From positions 17,765,001 through 17,829,000 of the forward strand of contig OY540813.1 of NCBI GenBank assembly GCA_961205875.1: DNA of 64,000 nt. Direction: 5' to 3'. This stretch comes from Sialis fuliginosa. Taxonomy: Eukaryota; Arthropoda; Insecta; Megaloptera; Sialidae. Each line of letters opens with the position of its first letter. Positions within the stretch are counted from its first letter, which is position 1. Shown here piece by piece: positions 14,288-27,500 of the stretch. The notes beneath the pieces were generated by a model that saw only the letters and a program-made list of their open reading frames with translations, was not told the DNA's origin and did no database searches. The position numbers and the translations under genes were made by a program.

Positions 14288-14407
14288 CAGGGACGTCTGT
14301 AGAAAATTTTCCTAGGGGGGCAAAGCTTGTAGACAAATAATTACACTAGTAAACTTTTATTCAATTTTAGGTTTTTACACAGTGCCCTGTCTCTGTAGAC
14401 GCCCGTG
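14288..14407. mobile_element. Small hAT-like MITE, degraded
   Basis: The left end CAGGGACGTCTGTAGA matches the inverted right end CACGGGCGTCTACAGA. The flanking octamers (14280-14287 and 14408-14415) agree at five of eight positions, consistent with an old, diverged 8-bp duplication. Length is about 120 bp, with a poly-G/poly-C rich interior and no coding capacity. Confidence 0.5.
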
Positions 14408-15549
14408 ATTCCGCTATATTTAATTTAAGAGGTAGTAAATAATCAGTAACAGTGAGAAACGTGATAAATGATACAAATGACTTTTATACAATAATATGAA
14501 ATATGAATTTATCAAAGAGCTGGAAAAATTAAATTATACAAAATATGTATTGTATAAATTCAAATAAAAAAATTAACTAACCTAATGTAAATATCTTATT
14601 TAAAAATATTACTGCATGGTACTACAGTAGAAGACCGCTCATCTAAAAAAGACATGAATTTTTTTGTTGAAATATGATTTAAATTTTATTATTTCGGATA
14701 AAAGGCCTAATACTGTATTTTAACTTATTCCTATTTTTAAATCATAGAAGGAACTAGTAGCTGCAATCTTTTCTATTTTCATCGTTTGGTAGTAGGTGTA
14801 AAAAAATTTTAACATATTTTTCAATTTTTTTGGATAACACGTTTTTTAATTTTTAGTTACAATAAAAAATAATCTAAATATATTATTACTAGAATATCGG
14901 AATTATAAAGCTTTATACTGTTTAAAATAGTGATGTTAACTTAATCGAATTTCTATATTATTATACGATAAAAATTAGATTGTCTTCAAATTATGTAAAT
15001 TTAATTTTATCTACTACGAATAGTACGAAAATTAAAATATCTAAAATGTAATTTGATAAATATGCAGCAGTGAATGGAAGATAGCAGCGACAGCGGAACA
15101 TTCTTACTTCAGAGGATACCAAATTAGTACCTAATTAAAATACAAATTAATGTATTTTATAATATTATTTTGCATTGCCCTTTGTGTCCCTCCCAGTTCA
15201 GCCGCCACGTTTAATACAAATAAATAAACTTAAAATTATAAATTTTGAAAATATCTGTAACACGGTTTATCAACAGAATTAATCTAAAATGATGACCTAT
15301 TTACGTAATTTAGAGACCATCTACATTACAAAAACTGTCGTCGACCATCTTTCCTATATTTAAAATTATTTGTGATCTTAAAATAACGTATCACATATTC
15401 ATATTCAGCACAATCTTCTTCTGAAGAAACCTGGCTATATTATTATTTGATTCGATGTTTTAGTTGAACCAACTTTTCCATCACTATTTTAAAATATCAC
15501 AACGATTGGAAACGATGCGGACGTTATCCTTGCCGAGGATAATCGAACA

Positions 15550-18500
15550 TCAATCGACGACTTCTGCCCAAGGATGATCTATCTGGCCGTACTGAATGCC
15601 GCCAAGTGTTTCTAGGAATCTTTTGTATAATGGCTCTCTCTGTTCCAATGTTGGAATAAACAGAAGCTCGTTGAGGTATTCTATTGAGTCGATGGGACTC
15701 ACTATGCAGGCTGTACCAGCTCCGAATATTTCTAGTAACTAAAAAAAATACATATTACTTATATTAGTTGGGTATAGCGAACGAATTTAGTAAATAGCGG
15801 TTGTATGATATGTAAGGCCTTAGGCAAGTTAGAAAAGACTAGGCCCTCTACAAATTTGAACTCAGATTTTTCATTTGTGTAAAATAACATAAACGGAGAC
15901 ATTATTATCACCGTATCGCCCTTGAAAATCTGTTATATGATATGTGATTTAATACAAGTAGCATTTTAGCACTGTCGAAATGGCACGGCGGGCGTTTAAA
16001 AAACGCTTTGCTGGCATGTAAGATCTTTCTGTACTATTGAATTCAACCAGACTGGCATTTAAGAAAAAACGGTGTCCGTCGAGCGCTGGAAATCTGTTCA
16101 TTTGGATTTTATGCAAATGATACAGTAACGGTATCAGCTTTAAGCTGGCATTTAACAAAAACGGATTTCCAAATGAAAGAGATTTCCAGTGCTCGACGGA
16201 AAATAATTTTATTTTAAGGTGGGATTAATTTTATTACTATATTGTTATTACTATTAATAAAATGCAAAAAATAATTAGGGGTAAATATTCCCATTACCAC
16301 TCTGGATTTGCTCTTTTAACACATTGATTAAAATTTTTATAAATGAGTTTGATAAATAATCTGGAATTGATAATAGATAATGGAAAATTACGGTACAAAA
16401 TACATTGGAAAAATGTTCATCTGTTTATGTGTCTGGAATATACAAACTCATGTTGTGTTTATCTCATGTAGAAGTTCACGAAAACATTAAAAACAAATGT
16501 GATTATTATTATACAAATAACAGTACTTACTCTATTTTTATTAAGTAAATAAACGATATCCGCCATGTTTATTGCCCGTTCGGATACTTTGAATTCACCC
16601 CATTGTTTGGCTAGTTGTAAAATCGAGTGACGAGTGATTCCAGGTAATATAAGACCGTTCAAAGGAGGTGTAATTAATTCTTTTTCTGAAAATAAAAAAT
16701 GAATTGTATATCTTAAGATTCACGAAAAAAAAGTTATAGAGTGTAGACTGTAGAGTTTACAGCAAAATTATAAATTGCGTTTTTTTTGCTACGAGAGTAT
16801 ATGTAATTTTTCAAAGGCTCTTAGTCATTACTTATGCCGCTTCAAAATGTGTGGAATTTTATTCATAACTTCAGAGAAGGTCTATTAATTATGTAAGGTT
16901 TTGGAGGTGGGTGGGAGACAAGTACCGTAAAACTTTACGAATCTTAGATGTACAACATATTATTATAAGTAATACAAAAGTTGTGAGGAATTAAAAGTTA
17001 CATGCTTTAAGATACTAAAATATAAGGTGTTCTATTTAAAAAAGTTTAGTTTTTACTAAATTGACATTTGCAGTTTTTTAACGGTCTATCCAAAATTAAG
17101 TCCAAAATGAATTTTCAAAATCTGTAGTTAAATTTTCCAAAAAGATTATTTATCTTATTAATCCCTCAATGTTTTTCAAAAATATTGTACCACGTAGAAA
17201 TAAATGGGTCATTACATTCAAAAAATGTTATTTATCATTATCATACACCTTTTTGACTATATATATTTTTTTATAATTATAAAAGGAGGAAGTTTAAAGA
17301 GTATAAAGACGGAATGAGATAAATGTATTTTATTAAAAGCATTTCCATTCTTATAATTTAAGTCAGTGATGTTCAACATTTAACTTATCTTGAGCTACAT
17401 TTGAAAATAAAAAATATGAATACACACATAAGGTACTGGCACTAGTCTTATCCCCTTTAAGAGCAAGGTATACGGTTTTTTGGGATTGATAGACTTCTTT
17501 TTGTAATTCTCATCAATTCATGTTACTAATAAATAATAATAAAACTATAAAATAATAATAAATAAATCAAGTACCTCTTTATTAAATCAATTTAATTACC
17601 AAAATCCGCAAACATAGTTTTATTTTATTTTTTTATTTTACCCTTTTAGTTTGTTTATGTTTTTTTTTCTCCAATAATGGATTAAGTAAAACCAGTAATG
17701 GGCACTCAGTGATGGACACTTGCTAATGATTTCAAAATGATAAGTACAAAGACATAAATAGTTAAATTGTAAACAATGTAAAGCAGATTCTATGATAATA
17801 CATATAATATTTAATTAATACATATATTACACTATCACATACCTCCATTATCGTTGACGCAGAAAACAAATATATTCATCGTCCCGACTTCCGTAAGTTG
17901 GTGATCGTCTCCATACAACCAGACAGGCTGTTGTAAACCCCGGCGCGACGCTTCGCTTTGTACGCGAATTGTAGGCCCGTAGTTGGAACCCATCTTCCTG
18001 TCACCGCAACCGCCAGCCCACGCGCGTGTGTACCGTGGATCGGCGAGCAGAGACACCGCTTTCACACCCTTTGCGAAGTATGAGCCCACTGGACATACGA
18101 TCGTGTAGAGGAGAGCGGATTCTGATGACGCTACTCCTAGAGTTCCCTGAGGAGAAATATCAAATGTACTTATTCATTTTAAAATAACAAAATTGCTCGC
18201 TCTAAATTCTTTATGAAAACAAACCGTGGGTTCGACCCTTGAGGTCCACACAACCAACTTCCCAACATGAAATGACTATAAATACATGAATACTGATTAT
18301 TTATTGTTTCCATATAGTTTTATGTGAATATTAATGGAATTTGTCAGAAATAAAATTCACCTTTGTATTATGAATATTAGTTTTCTAATATTCTAATGTC
18401 AATAATATAATATACACATTTTTTGAATAATTAATCTGACAATTTAAATTTAATTGCATTTGTTTTAAAGGTAACATGAATTAGTAGACGTATTTATTAG

Positions 18501-21500
18501 TATTTAAAATTCAAATTTGGAGGGTGGTTTTCACCCCTGCAATGGCTATTTAGCACGTATAACAAAAAAAAATACTGAAATCCAATAAAAAAAATTTTTT
18601 TACCCACACAAACTTTTACACTCTTCGTTATCCCCATAGGGGTTGAATTTCGAAAAATCCTTTCTTTCAGATCATATTTACGTCAAGACTCTTCGATTGG
18701 CATTCCAGCGAAGTGAATAACATTTCTTATTTGCGAGATTTCGTGCACGTAAAAAATAACACGCACGTACGTACATACACACTACGCAAACATACATCTA
18801 GTGTAAATATACTATAGTGACCTTGAAACATAAAAATATCTTGACATTTTTGATTTTGATTTTCGGACCGAAAATTTTCCTGTTGGGAAGTTAATAACAT
18901 GCAAATATATTATTAAAAAACATAAACAATTTTCTAATACATTTGAAAAATTTGGTTTAAGTAGATCTTTTTTCATTTCTATTCCTCAATTGTTTGTATT
19001 TAATTCACTTACGTCTATTCCAATCAATGTAGGCCTGATGTATAAACTTGCGTTTTGCGCGTGAGGTACCCATTCTTGGTCGATGGAGACGAGTCTGCAG
19101 AGAAGTTTTGCAAGCTCCACCCCGTCAAATGTGGGTAACCCGGAGCGGACTGCCGAGGCATTCATCCTCTCCATGTTCAGCAGTGGCCGGAAAAGTCGTA
19201 TCCTTCCGTCGCAACCTCTGTACGCTTTCATTCCCTCGAATAACTGTAATATATTAAATGTCTGTTAAAACAAAGGATAAAAAATGTAACGAAAAAATAC
19301 CCGAAAACAGAATAAACTTTAATATAAATGTAAAAAATGTGTGCGTTTTTTAACGCTATTCTCAGAAAGATCTGAACCGATTTAGATTAAACTTTTATCA
19401 ATGTATTATTTATGATCTCCTGAGTAATCAAATTGTATGAATAACGTTAAATCGAATTTTTATGTAATTCGTAAAAATGTTATATTTAATATATAATTAT
19501 TATTTTTTAAAGTTAGTTAATTAATTTTTATAGCAAACAAATTATACTATTATTAAGATGGTAAGGTATACAAATTCAAAAATCGATAAAAAAGTTTTAG
19601 TTTATTAATATCTTATTTAAAAACAAATCGTTTAATATTTTATTTGCCATTAAATTTTTTTAAAGGTACCTACTAGAATTTGTTTTATTTTTATTTCTGT
19701 TATTTTATTGTTTTTATTCATTAATACCATAAAGTATAAAATATAGGTACGTAATTAATTTTTGATTGAAGTTATTGGAAAATATTTTACTATTTTTAAA
19801 TGAAATATATACTTATTATATAATATAATTGCAGAGTATGCTATTTAAAAAAATTAACATAATAATATGTTAATAGAATTTCGGAGTATCCGTGATAACC
19901 AACTAATTTTAATAAATAATCAATATTTCATACATAGTACCTACGTCCTTGATTTTTTATTAGATTTCGTAAATCATTATAAAAAAATATACATTTGAAG
20001 TATATATCAACTATATTGAGAAAGCGGAATTTAGGAAATCGCCCCCATCCCACAAAAAAGCTAACAGATTTTATTTTTTTACACATAAGGCATTCCTTAT
20101 GAACTTTTAACGATAAAAAAATATATCTTTTTTTTATAAAACGGACGGTTGTCACTCGGGGTTAATTGGTGAACCCAGGACCTATTCTTGCAAGTTTTAT
20201 ATTGATATTAATAAAAAAATATTTCATTCCGGGACAGTGCCGGGTTTAAAAAGTGGAGGTCCTTGGGCAACGATCCATATTGTCATTATACATATTAGCA
20301 AATAAGGTACTGGCACCAGTTATGACCGCTATAAGAGCAAGGTTTACTGGTTTTGTGATAGATGGGCTACTTTTTTGTAATTCTCTCGAACTCATGTTAC
20401 TAATAAAACAACTAACTCTTTATTTAATCAATTTAATTATCAAAGTCCGCAAATATAGTTTGTTTTTTAAATTATAGCCTTTTATTTTGTTTATGTTTTT
20501 TCTCCAGTAATGGATAAGTACTACGACACAAAAGATATAAAAGAAGGAATCGTCTTTGAAACAATGTAAATCAGTTGCTATGATAATATATAATATCAAT
20601 ATAATAAATTATAATTATAAATTATATTGACCGATTGTACATAGATTAATATTCAGAAATGATTGTAATCAAATATCAACAAATATTTTTAATTCAGTAC
20701 ATTTAATTTAAAAATAGCGATTACTGGGGTCATATCCAAGATTGGTGTCTATACCTTATATAAAAACTGTTTTGTAAAGAGGGTCTCAAGGCCTATAGTT
20801 TGCATTATGGTAGAAATGACTTTCTATGTATACATATAGGTAATCGGATAATTGTTTAGTAGATAATAATATAAATAATTAATATTATATAACATGGTTA
20901 TCAATTATAAGTTATAACTAACTTTCAAAATTATTAAATAGTTATAGTATCATAACTGAGGTGCTTATATTTATTATATTTTTATAATTTAAAAAAATAT
21001 TTAGTGGCCTAGTTTTGAAATTAAGTTCAATGTAATAATGCGATAATATTCAAAAATATTTATATTTATGCGCAGAAACATTTATGAAGTATTAACATAA
21101 AATGTATTTTTGTAATTTAACAACAAACAGTTAAACATGTGATAAAAGTGTTGATGAACTTTCTATAAAGTTTATCTTGGAAGCTTTAACAATGAAGGAC
21201 GATTGCAGAAAAAAAAGAAACGCCCATCTAGCTGTAGATTGACGTTAGCGAAATAAAAATTATCAAAAAAAAAAACATGAATAATGTATTTGCCATGACA
21301 TTCAAATGTCAACAGATAATTATTTTAAAAAAATACTTCTTAAAGAATATAATGTATGTGTATTTTATTTTATTTCAATAAATTATTTTTGATATGTACC
21401 TATTATCTTGTCAGGAATATAAATTGTTTTCATTATTTTGTTATCAGGTCATTATTTTGAAAAAATGATAAAAGTATTTATAATTTATTTAGATAATTAT

Positions 21501-24500
21501 TATTATAATTGTGTTAGACATAACATTTTTTGATAAAATTGAACATTTAAAATAAAATACAAGTATGTAGGTTAAGCTAGGTAATACATATAATTAACTA
21601 TTTACAACTAGGGACTTCACGTCACAAACCCTAATCGCGCAATATTTAGATACTCTTTACAAATGTGTATAATGTATAAATACAGTATGTATCAGGATAA
21701 ATGTAATAAGAGGTGTAATGAATAATTTTTTTTCGAACAAACTAGGCTATATTTTTCAAAATATGAAAAAAAATCCACTAAGAAAGTTTGATTAGAATAC
21801 AATTTTAAACCCTCTACCGAATTTCAGAGCATTAAAAAACAATAGTTAATAGAGACACATTATTATTTAGTTATTATTTATTTGTACATGAACACGGGCC
21901 ACCAAATTCAGAGAGTTTACGGGCTGCAGCCCTCCCGCGCCAAATATTTCACCGAGTTCTAAAAGCCGTGTATGTATATTCGAAAATAACATTTATTTAG
22001 ATATACATATTTGTATTTTGTTTAATGAATTTACAAAAATGAACAAACAAATAAATTAACTTTAGGTATTATAAAATGCTACAACAAAACTTAACTAAAA
22101 AATAAAATATTTTTTATAAGAAATTTGGTATCTTTTGAGAGAAATTATTTATACTTTATACTTCTATAATTTTTAATGTTTAAAATAATATGTGTTTTAT
22201 ATTGTTAATTGTTTGTTGTAAAAGTAAAAAAAGTATACATAATATTAAAAATATCGCAAAAGGTGAGTAAGATATATCGTGAATCGTTATTAAACTTCAA
22301 ATAAATATTGTAGTTTTTTTTTTTACATATGTATATACCCAACTAGCTGGGCCCGCACGGCTTCGCTCGCGTGGACTACGGAATAATTGTTTAGGATTTA
22401 AAAAATATATAGTTGAATTAAGTACAAACACGATTAGTTATTATTGTAATAAAAACCAAACAACACTTAAATTACCTACCTACTAAGCGAATCAGAACAA
22501 AAAGTAAAAATAATTTTTGTTCTATTTAAAAAAAGTTAATTATTGAAAACAAAATAAACAATTGACAATCAAAAGAATACCGGCCTGTTCCCTTCCCTCT
22601 GCCCTGCGCTTCTAGTTGGTACGTTCTATCGCCATACACGGGTCACCATCGCACGAATAATATTTTCCCGTATAACATATATTTCGATATTTTCTGAACT
22701 ATACGACCAAATTGGATGCTGTAAAGGGCAAATTATATCTACATTAAGTACTTATGACGATGAAATCATTTATTTCGATAAGGATTAATGTTTTGCATGT
22801 CATAAGTCCACGTAAACAGAACCCAAATATTTTATGTTTTCTTTGTAACATAAAATCAGTCATTGTGGCTTAAATATAAAAGTTAGACATATGGTGTCGC
22901 GGACTTAATTGTAGAACTTTTGATTCTACACAATTCTTTAATACATTATTTTGTTCTATATTGAACGGTTTAGGCAGCATATTACAAAACAGCGCGCCGG
23001 CGGCAAAATTTTTTCCGACTTGATTTACTAATATCGTCACTGCTTAGTTCTTATGTTACCTAACATAAAAAAATATAGCCTATAACCTGGCCAGAGAACG
23101 TACCTATGAATTAAAAAAAAAACACGTAAATCGGATAAGTGGTTCTCGAGTGATAAGCGCACGAACGGACAGACAGACAGACAGAGAGACGTTGAGCTTT
23201 ATATATATTAAGGATGGTTTCTTCGTGAAGGTTTTTTCACTTTACACGATCATTATTTTGACTAAAGTCAATGTTTTTAAAAACCTTTTGTTCGCGAAGA
23301 AGGTATACAGATACTCATTATAGAAAAACAGAATCTTGTTGATTTCAGATGATGCAATTCGGAGAAATCTTGCTCACCGTTATACAGTGCTTTTCGGAGA
23401 GTAGCCCTTACTGATTTATTTTTCAATATCCCTTAACCAAAAAATACTTTAAGTTTTAATAGTTGTAAAAAAATCTTGTTTAGATTAAAAAGAAAAATCC
23501 TAAAAATCTATTTTTTCACTAGACAAAGACCTCTTAAAAAATCAGCTGTTAGTTGTAAGGCCGCATGTTTGACATCACTGCCCTTTAGTACTGGTCTAAA
23601 CCCGGAATCAATTTAACATCACGGAACTTTCCCTAGTTAATGAAAATAATTAATAATACGAGTAGCAAAAGCTTTTCATTTTAAATATATTTTACGCTTA
23701 TTAAGTCGCTTTAAAACAAATTTAACTTTCTTGAAGACATTGATCTTATAAAATTATTGAATCTAAAAAACCGCATAAATTAAATTAATTAAAACAGTTT
23801 TATGATATTTAAAAGTTGTTATATAAATGTTTTTTATAACTGACACACCTCCTTATTTTATTTACTGTTAGTATGATAGTAAAATACATTCCTTGAATTT
23901 ACAGAAGTTCCTCATATGTATTTTTAAATGCACCGAGAATATGCTAACCGAAATTACTTTTCTAGAGATATAAGTACATGAAATATGTACTTAAAATAAT
24001 TAGTGGAATTGAACTTATGGTATTATCAATACTGTGATAAAACTATTCATATTTAAAGTACATTTAATTATAATACGAATATTTTTTTTGTATGATAAAA
24101 TATATCGCAGTTGACATTGGTTTAATAATATGACCACTTCTACAATTTTACGTCAATAACTTTTGTCGCTAATGGCAATTAAGTGTTATTATATAATATT
24201 ATTAATTTTGTAAATATTGACACTGAATTTACCTCAACGGCATAATGTAAGACTTTAGCTGCAGGATGTAATGTTATATTTTCGAACGGTACAATCTCAG
24301 GTTTTTGCCATCCACCTAAAGATTTGTGGTAATATATCTTGAGCATATGATCTGTGAAAAATTTCCCGAACTGCAGATCTGCGACGTCAGGCTTGGCCCT
24401 CAGCTGGCCCGGTCCGGCCAACGTGACTTCAAGCTCCTCGTACTGGAAGAAACGAAAGAAAAACTAGTTAAATAGTTGTTGTGTAAGTTTATTAATATAT

Positions 24501-27500
24501 TCTTATGGTCTGTACAGGTTTGGCATATTTTAAATACCTGCCGATTATTTTTTCTACTTGGTTTCTAGCTTTCACTTGGAAAAAGACATACAGGGTGTCC
24601 TTGTTATGTATTGGTTCGTTTTTATAACAAAAAACTATGCTTTATGAGCATGTTTCAGTTGAAAAAATAGCGAAAGGTATTATAAACGGGCAAAGACACG
24701 AAACTGGTAGATAGAGAAAAAAATTACTGCGCATTATTTTTAGCGGTATGGTTTGAAACAATGTTTTTAAATAATTTATGTATATACATATTTAAGTTTT
24801 AAGAATACAATTGCATTTGTTCATGTTTTATTTATTTTCTCAATCAGCGTGTTGTTTAAGGTTTGTTTTTATGACGCAATTAAAATAAAACATCTATGAA
24901 AATATAGAGTATTCATTAAACGTGACTATTTTTCCACGACCTTCCGTCAGAAACTAGAGTTAATATTTATTTGTCTAGATATCATTGTTGGTACTTCCTT
25001 TAACTTATTGATTAACATTCAGAAAAATTATTAACATGTATTAAATATTAATGATGATACCATTAGAATATGAATAAATAATATGAATAATATTTATTCA
25101 TATCCTAACGGTATGAATAAATATTATTTATTTTAATAACAGTAATAATTAGCATTATACTCATTTTCCACTGTACAGAATAGTTAGTGACCATCTAGTA
25201 ATACAAATGGTATATTTTTGTAAGTGATCTATTTTTAATGAAATACAAAATACCCATATTTGAAGTTTTAATACATTTTAAAATATAACTTTGAACCTTT
25301 AGAATATTTAAGATATTCAAAGTTTAACAACTGTTGGTTTAAAGCAGTGATTTCCAAATTATGCCTCGAAAACCATACTTCAATAAATCGGCCAAATACA
25401 TGTTGGGCACGCACATGATAGGGTTTCGTAGTCATTCTCACTACGATTTATAAAAAAGAACTATTCCAAAATGTTTCATAAACTATTTTTGCTATAGTGT
25501 TCGTACTAATAAAAACTACATATATTTTTATAATCACATTTAAAAGCAAATATATCGTGACTGAAGGGTTAAAATCAAGAAGTCCTAATACATTTTTTGT
25601 TGAATTTTAGAAGCCCTATCTAAAGACACCCGACTCAATAGGGTAAGTGAAAAAAATGTGAGTACACTTTTCAGTCTATGGAAGGGGGTCAAAATATTTT
25701 TGACAGTGTTCGTTATAATTTTCAGTGAAAGTACTTTTATTTTATCAAAAGCTACATTCTGGAATTTTTTCAGATTTTTTACAACGATAGTTTAGAAAAT
25801 AGAGGTGGGGGAGGAGACGCTCTGATAACGACTTACATATATTATATATGTATATAACTATCAGGAAATGTTTTAATTGCTATGAAATAGCAACATCAAA
25901 ATGTAACAAAATCACTTACTTGGAAGGAACGTTGCATATTGACATACGCCTCTTCGATCCTGTATTCTGGATCTGGATCGAAAGTTTTAGTGGCGATATC
26001 ATTAGCTGGCGCAAACACTCTGGGTTTTCGTGGAGGCTGTGCGGGTAACGGCCGGTGCTGAAGCTCTTCGGCATCCAACAACGGCGGTAGTTCCTGCACA
26101 GCAGCGCGCGCGTGGCATAGTCTTACCGCCGCGCGTAGTTTGTGCTGATGTTCTAGAAGCCATCGGCAGTCGAACTGGAAATGATAAAATTGCTTTAGAG
26201 AAATACTTCTGACAGTGATAATTACCTAAAATAAAATGAGATAATTAAAATTTTGTGATGGGAAGCTTTAAAATTGTTAGATATGTACTTAACAAGAAGA
26301 GTTTTATTATTAATTGAAGCGTTTACACAAATATCGTATTTTTTGTTGTTTTAAAATAATATGTCTTCAGAAACATAAAAAATATATTTTATATTATTTA
26401 TATAAAAAATTATATATACAAGATATTGGTAGGTCTTCATAGAGACTTATTGGTTCAGAAACTTGTAGAACTCCGGACAACAAATATATGAATTTTTGAA
26501 AGTTATGAAAAAAAATTATAACTTTTTTTGCGCTTTAATTGTAAATACAAATCTTGCATAATAAGGGTTCTTATAACACATCGTTCATTCTTTTTCAAAT
26601 TTGGACCAAATTTCGCTAGTTTCTTTTATAAAATTATATTTTAGTCTCTATTATCTGAGAACATAGATCTTCGCGCCTTTGTTTCAATATTAAATGTATA
26701 TACTTAAATAATAACACACTATTTTGCTCAAATTATATTTTTATTGTTAATCAATAACCGTATATATGTATGTAAAATCTAAAACTTTGCATGTGATGAG
26801 ACGAAACTAGGTATAAGTATATCTTGTCTTACTTCGATATTATAACTGATAAAATCTCGTCTCGTTTATGTAACCAAAACCAAGACTGAGTAAAGTCTTT
26901 TGCGTATAATTTATAATTTTCTTTAATTAAAAATATATATTTTATATATTTAAACGGCGTGAAACCCTAATAAAATCTGCAAATGCAGTATTTGGCTTAC
27001 AATTAGAGTTAATTACAAATTATGTATGTATTTTAGTTTCAGTATTTTTGTTTTGTCACCAGTCAAACAAATTCGATCATCTTGATTGGTTGTGTATCGC
27101 TAATCGGTAATGAATGAACAATTGTTATTGTTCATTTGTTAATTTAACTTTAGTTATAAGTACATTCTAATAATATTTTTATACTTATCATATCTCGCAA
27201 CTAGTACACCTATGTATACCTACTCATAAAATTTTTATTTTTATCAAGTACTAAGAAAACACTTTAATTAATCTTGTGATTTAATTTAAGGTATTTTATC
27301 TGAATTACATGTAGATATGAAGCTGACATTGATTTTTTCATATATTTATATTATATAATATTATAATTGGTATAACAAATAAAGAGTTATGTAATATCTT
27401 CTATGTTGATTCTTTATTTGAGATTATTTAAAGTTAGTATATTCTTGAGCTTTGAATTTTGAATAAGTAAAACATGGTGGATTTACAGAATTGGGGCCAC

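Larger units (their letters stand above)
9935..15549. other. HERC2-BCAT intergenic region (convergent 3' ends)
   Basis: This 5.6 kb stretch holds both 3' UTRs and no supportable coding gene; reading frames are short and AT-driven. It contains an hAT-like element with perfect target duplications (10784-11023), a nested fold-back element (about 11075-11710) and a small CAGGGACGTCT-ended element (14288-14407). A CCAAT/TATA-like cluster at about 10380-10460 is followed by a GTAAGT donor-like site. The rest is low-complexity AT-rich DNA. Confidence 0.7.
19244..24232. other. BCAT intron 3 (5.0 kb)
   Basis: AT-rich intron between the exon starting LFEGMKAY and the exon ending HYAVE. It contains the direct-repeat copy at 20303-20620 and the degenerate retroelement at 22341-23215. 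I see no coding sequence or RNA gene in the remainder. Confidence 0.7.

Noticed and set aside
18215-18260. GGGTTCGACCC resembling a tRNA T-loop / box B
   Set aside because: No acceptor stem, D-arm or anticodon arm can be built around it. It may be a SINE scrap, with AACTTCCCAACA at about 18255 mirrored near 18884, but not a tRNA gene.
24590-24625. ACATACAGGGTGTCC, a typical transposon tip
   Set aside because: No matching inverted end or target duplication was found nearby, so no element boundary can be supported.
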